This document shows positions 61,808 to 64,000 of a DNA stretch of 64,000 nt, in pieces. A program made the position numbers and the translations under genes. The stretch spans positions 79,377 to 143,376 of the forward strand of contig DATLIX010000080.1 of the NCBI GenBank assembly GCA_035539215.1, in the 5' to 3' direction. Within the stretch, counting starts at the first letter, position 1; each line of letters begins with the position of its first letter. This DNA is from Dongia_B sp035539215 (lineage in GTDB: Bacteria; Pseudomonadota; Alphaproteobacteria; Dongiales; Dongiaceae). Below the pieces are notes generated by a model that saw only the letters and a list, made by a program, of their open reading frames with translations, ran no database searches and was not told the origin of the DNA.

Positions 61808-62096
61808 CAGTGGTTCGACAATACCTAGTTCCTGCCTTCGATCCGCGGCCGGGCCGGCGCAGCGGTGGTTCCGTCTACGCAGTTCCATATATTCAGAATA
61901 TTCAGAGGGATGCACGCGGCCTTTGAAAACTAGATCGCAAGTCGTTCGGGAAGCAGCCCAAAGATCGAAATCGAGGTGCAGGCTAAAATGATGACGAGCC
62001 GAAGACGCCGCGATCTTAGCGGCGCAAAAACGGCGTATGGCGGATGCCGCCCAACGAGTTGCTGCGGGTAGCCGTCGATGCATGTAAAATCATCTC

Positions 62097-62882
62097 ATGA
62101 CCGGATCTGAACTGCCACGATCGCCATTTGCCGGTTTGGCCGGGCTATCGGACAAACGCGAGCGCCGTGTGCTCACGCGGGGAGAGATCGAGCGTATTCT
62201 GGCGGCGCATCATCTTTATCTTGAGAGCGAGCGGCGCCAGGGACAGCGCGCTGACCTGGTGGCGGTCGATCTTTCGCAGATGAGTTTTGCCGGATGCGAT
62301 CTCCGCCGTGCCAAGCTGGCCCAGGCAAACCTGGATTCCGTCGATCTGACCGGCGCCGCTCTCGAGCGGACCAACTTGGTTGGGGCCGTGTTGCAGCGCG
62401 CGCGGTTGCACCATGCCGATTTGACGAAAGCACGTCTCAGCGGCGCCAATCTCGTGGCGGCCGATCTGTCGCAGGCTTGTTTGGCACGGGCGGATCTCGA
62501 ATTCGCTTTGATGGCAAAGGCGGTATTGACCGAGGCAAGATTGCCGGCGGCCGATTTGAGCGGGGTTCTGCTGGATGATGCCGTTTTGATCGGCGCCGAT
62601 CTGCGGGACGCCAACCTACGCGGTGCCGGGTTACGCCGGGCAATGCTCGATAGCGCCGATCTACGTGGCGCCCGCTTGGGTGGCGCCTTTCTCGTCGGCG
62701 CTTCGCTGCGCGGGGCTGATCTGCGCGGTGCCTATTTGCGCCTCGCCCGGTTGGACGATGCCGATCTCCGCGGCGCCAACCTCCGGGACGCACAGGGCCT
62801 GACGCGAAAACAGGTCGCTCAGGCCAGGGCCGATGATGACACGCAATGGCCGGCAAATCTGGCCGAAGCTGGATCGGGTTAG
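62097..62882 (+). CDS. Pentapeptide repeat protein
   Basis: 261 residues. After about 55 hydrophilic residues the protein is a nearly unbroken run of A(D/N)Lxx repeats (about residues 58-245), for example LRRAKLAQANLDSVDLTGAA and ADLRGAYLRLARLDDADLRG, predicting a right-handed quadrilateral beta-helix. Such proteins can mimic DNA or act as scaffolds; no target can be named. The last two bases of the stop codon's TAG, and the T, are the first bases of a palindromic repeat (62880-63017), so the original 3' end may have been replaced by the repeat. No ribosome site is evident before ATG 62097. Confidence 0.9.
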   Translation: MTGSELPRSPFAGLAGLSDKRERRVLTRGEIERILAAHHLYLESERRQGQRADLVAVDLSQMSFAGCDLRRAKLAQANLDSVDLTGAALERTNLVGAVLQRARLHHADLTKARLSGANLVAADLSQACLARADLEFALMAKAVLTEARLPAADLSGVLLDDAVLIGADLRDANLRGAGLRRAMLDSADLRGARLGGAFLVGASLRGADLRGAYLRLARLDDADLRGANLRDAQGLTRKQVAQARADDDTQWPANLAEAGSG

Positions 62883-63017
62883 AGCCGGATCGTTTTTGAT
62901 CGAATCACGAAGTGCTTCGATCTAAAACGTGAATCCGTCTCTACTTCAATATGATAGAGCGCGATTCACGTTTTAGGTGGAAGCGGGTCCGCTTCCACCT
63001 AAAATGATCGCGCTCTA
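62880..63017. repeat. Palindromic intergenic repeat, copy 1
   Basis: 138 bp. Ends TAGAGCCGGATCG and CGATCATTTT-type text closing in GATCGCGCTCTA. Inside are a perfect 12-bp pair AAAACGTGAATC/GATTCACGTTTT (62924-62935, 62963-62974) and a perfect 13-bp hairpin TAGGTGGAAGCGG/CCGCTTCCACCTA with a 2-nt loop (62974-63001). No coding sequence. The layout fits a MITE or RIME-like element of alphaproteobacteria. It begins exactly at the stop codon of the pentapeptide gene. Confidence 0.8.
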
Positions 63018-63100
63018 GACGAATTCGATCTCCCGGCAATGAGGGAGAGACGGTCCACGTTTAGACGGTGACGCTGGCGCTTTCAGTGAGAGGTCGCGCG

Positions 63101-63502
63101 ATGGCACGGGATGATCATCTTGCCTTGCTGCAACAAGGGATGACCTCGTGGAATGAGTGGCGGCGTCATTCCGCTGAGCCGCCGGATCTATCGGCCGGCC
63201 AGCTACGGGGCTACGATTTCAGCGGCTACAATCTTGCGCACGCTAGTCTCCGCGATGCCGATCTGCGGGGAGCTCGGTTTCGTCAGTCTGATCTTGCGGA
63301 TGCCGATCTGGCCGGGGCTAATCTGTTTAAAGCGGAGCTCGAGGGGGCGAATCTTGCGGCGGCGATTCTCACCGGAGCAAAGTTTCTGAACTGTGGCCAA
63401 TTGGTGGTCGCCCGGAATTGGCAGACGGCCCAGCGCGATGACGAGCTTGCTTGTGGCGCCACCATTCCGCCGGCGATGCCTGCAAAGGACACCAATGCCT
63501 AG
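63101..63502 (+). CDS. Small pentapeptide repeat protein
   Basis: 133 residues. Starts with the segment HLALLQQGMTSWNEWRRHSA, the WNxWR N-cap found in many bacterial pentapeptide proteins, then about 11 repeats (YDFSGYNLAHASLRDADLRG, ADLAGANLFKAELEGANLAA), and a non-repeat C-terminus with two cysteines. GAGAGG lies about 9 nt before ATG 63101. It lies between two copies of the same palindromic repeat, and its TAG stop is the first triplet of the second copy. Confidence 0.85.
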   Translation: MARDDHLALLQQGMTSWNEWRRHSAEPPDLSAGQLRGYDFSGYNLAHASLRDADLRGARFRQSDLADADLAGANLFKAELEGANLAAAILTGAKFLNCGQLVVARNWQTAQRDDELACGATIPPAMPAKDTNA

Positions 63503-63636
63503 AGCCGGATCGTTTTAGACAGAATCGCTTTGCGATTTTGTCCAAAACGTGAATCCGTCTCTCCCCAACAAGATAGAGGGCGATTCACGTTTTTGACGGA
63601 AGCATGTGGGCTTCCATCAAAAACGATCGCGCTCTA
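63500..63636. repeat. Palindromic intergenic repeat, copy 2
   Basis: 137 bp, same orientation as copy 1. Shared blocks are TAGAGCCGGATCGTTTT at the left, AAAACGTGAATCCGTCTCT, GATAGAG, GCGATTCACGTTTT, and GATCGCGCTCTA at the right. The two inner hairpins differ in sequence from copy 1 but keep their pairing (GACGGAAGC/GCTTCCATC, and GAATCGC/GCGATTT), which suggests the structure is what is maintained. Confidence 0.8.
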
Positions 63637-63738
63637 AGCGACGACACGAATTGTGCTCCCTCGCCGCCCAGGCGGAACCTGTTGGGGGCAGAACCTGTTG
63701 GGGACAGCCCCTATTTGCCGATCATCGTGGCGCCGCGC

Positions 63739-64000
63739 TCAGGCGTGGCGACTGAACCGTCCGTGCTGGTTGCCGGCAGTCAGCCGGGCGAAGCGCTCAC
63801 CCGTCATATGGACCAGCGTCCCATGATCGCCAGCCTCGAAATAGATATCCGGCTGTTCGGCGATGCTGTCATCGACGACACAATCCATGCCATAGGCCGC
63901 GCCGATCGGCGGTATCGCGCCGCGGCTGCAATCACTGAACAGCGCTTCGATTTCAGGCTCGGTCGCGAATGTCGCCTGCTGCTTGCGCAGCGCCGTCAGA
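63739..64000 (-). CDS. YbaK/ProX-like aminoacyl-tRNA deacylase, C-terminal part (cut by the window edge)
   Basis: 86 residues are visible before the stop; the start lies beyond base 64000. The text LFSDCSRGAIPPIGAAYGMD, VVDDSIAEQPDIYFEAGDHG and TLVHMTGERFARL matches the YbaK/EbsC/ProXp domain that hydrolyses mischarged tRNA. The GAIPPxG and ExGDH motifs are the usual active-site loops. It is read on the minus strand and ends 102 bp from repeat copy 2. Confidence 0.85.
   Translation of the reverse strand, partial: LTALRKQQATFATEPEIEALFSDCSRGAIPPIGAAYGMDCVVDDSIAEQPDIYFEAGDHGTLVHMTGERFARLTAGNQHGRFSRHA

Noticed and set aside
1..64000. tRNA or rRNA genes, CRISPR arrays, transposases, integrases, toxin-antitoxin or phage genes.
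   Set aside because: Looked for by characteristic motifs on both strands; nothing convincing was found. A covariance-model or HMM search would be needed to exclude small RNAs.

Overview
The window is GC-rich, densely coded DNA with short intergenic gaps. It looks like the chromosome of an alphaproteobacterium, most probably of the Rhodospirillales type. The pointers are an O2-dependent (CobG-type) cobalamin gene set with a CbiG-CobJ fusion, a Coq7-type ubiquinone hydroxylase, DgcN/DgcA, and many small regulator-plus-efflux cassettes. This taxonomic placement is inference from gene content. No tRNA, rRNA, CRISPR array, integrase or insertion sequence was seen. The first gene (cysteine protease) and the last gene (YbaK/ProX-like) are cut by the window edges.

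1-10.6 kb: a papain-like protease translationally coupled to a chagasin-type inhibitor, then regulator/effector cassettes: TetR; Bcr-type efflux with a divergent AraC; aldo/keto reductase; HxlR with a DHA2 efflux pump; O-methyltransferase with a divergent TetR; HxlR with a divergent MaoC-like gene. A decayed third HxlR copy follows. 10.7-27.1 kb: a TrpC/iodotyrosine-deiodinase-like fusion, an efflux pump, OsmC, LysR plus quinone oxidoreductase, an RclC/AhpD/RclR-like oxidant-response group, mntH, an ArsR-SRPBCC-RibD_C operon, LysR plus SDR, and small metabolic proteins.

27.2-34.8 kb: cobalamin biosynthesis. A cobalamin riboswitch precedes cobG-cobH-cobI-cobJ (CobJ carries an N-terminal CbiG module); cobL is divergent and cobK is convergent. 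34.8-47.1 kb: GNAT, a small membrane protein, YajQ, MATE efflux, thioredoxin plus CcdA, dgcN-dgcA-benE, a FolD with altered catalytic residues, coq7, and two tandem TraB/GumN proteins.

47.1-57.6 kb: signalling. It holds a hybrid histidine kinase, a membrane class III cyclase, a GAF-GGDEF protein and a pseudo-receiver/PAS/degenerate-GGDEF/EAL protein, with GFA, pirin, DoxX and LysR genes between. 57.6-64 kb: corA behind a leader that looks like an attenuator (short ORF, mutually exclusive hairpins, terminator-like hairpin), a sulfotransferase, a COG4315-type lipoprotein, and two pentapeptide-repeat genes. Each pentapeptide gene ends in a stop codon supplied by a ~137-bp palindromic repeat.

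The candidates that look least ordinary are the TrpC-dehalogenase fusion, the corA leader, the repeat-terminated pentapeptide genes and the FolD with substituted catalytic residues. Nothing here is clearly a new defence or mobile system.
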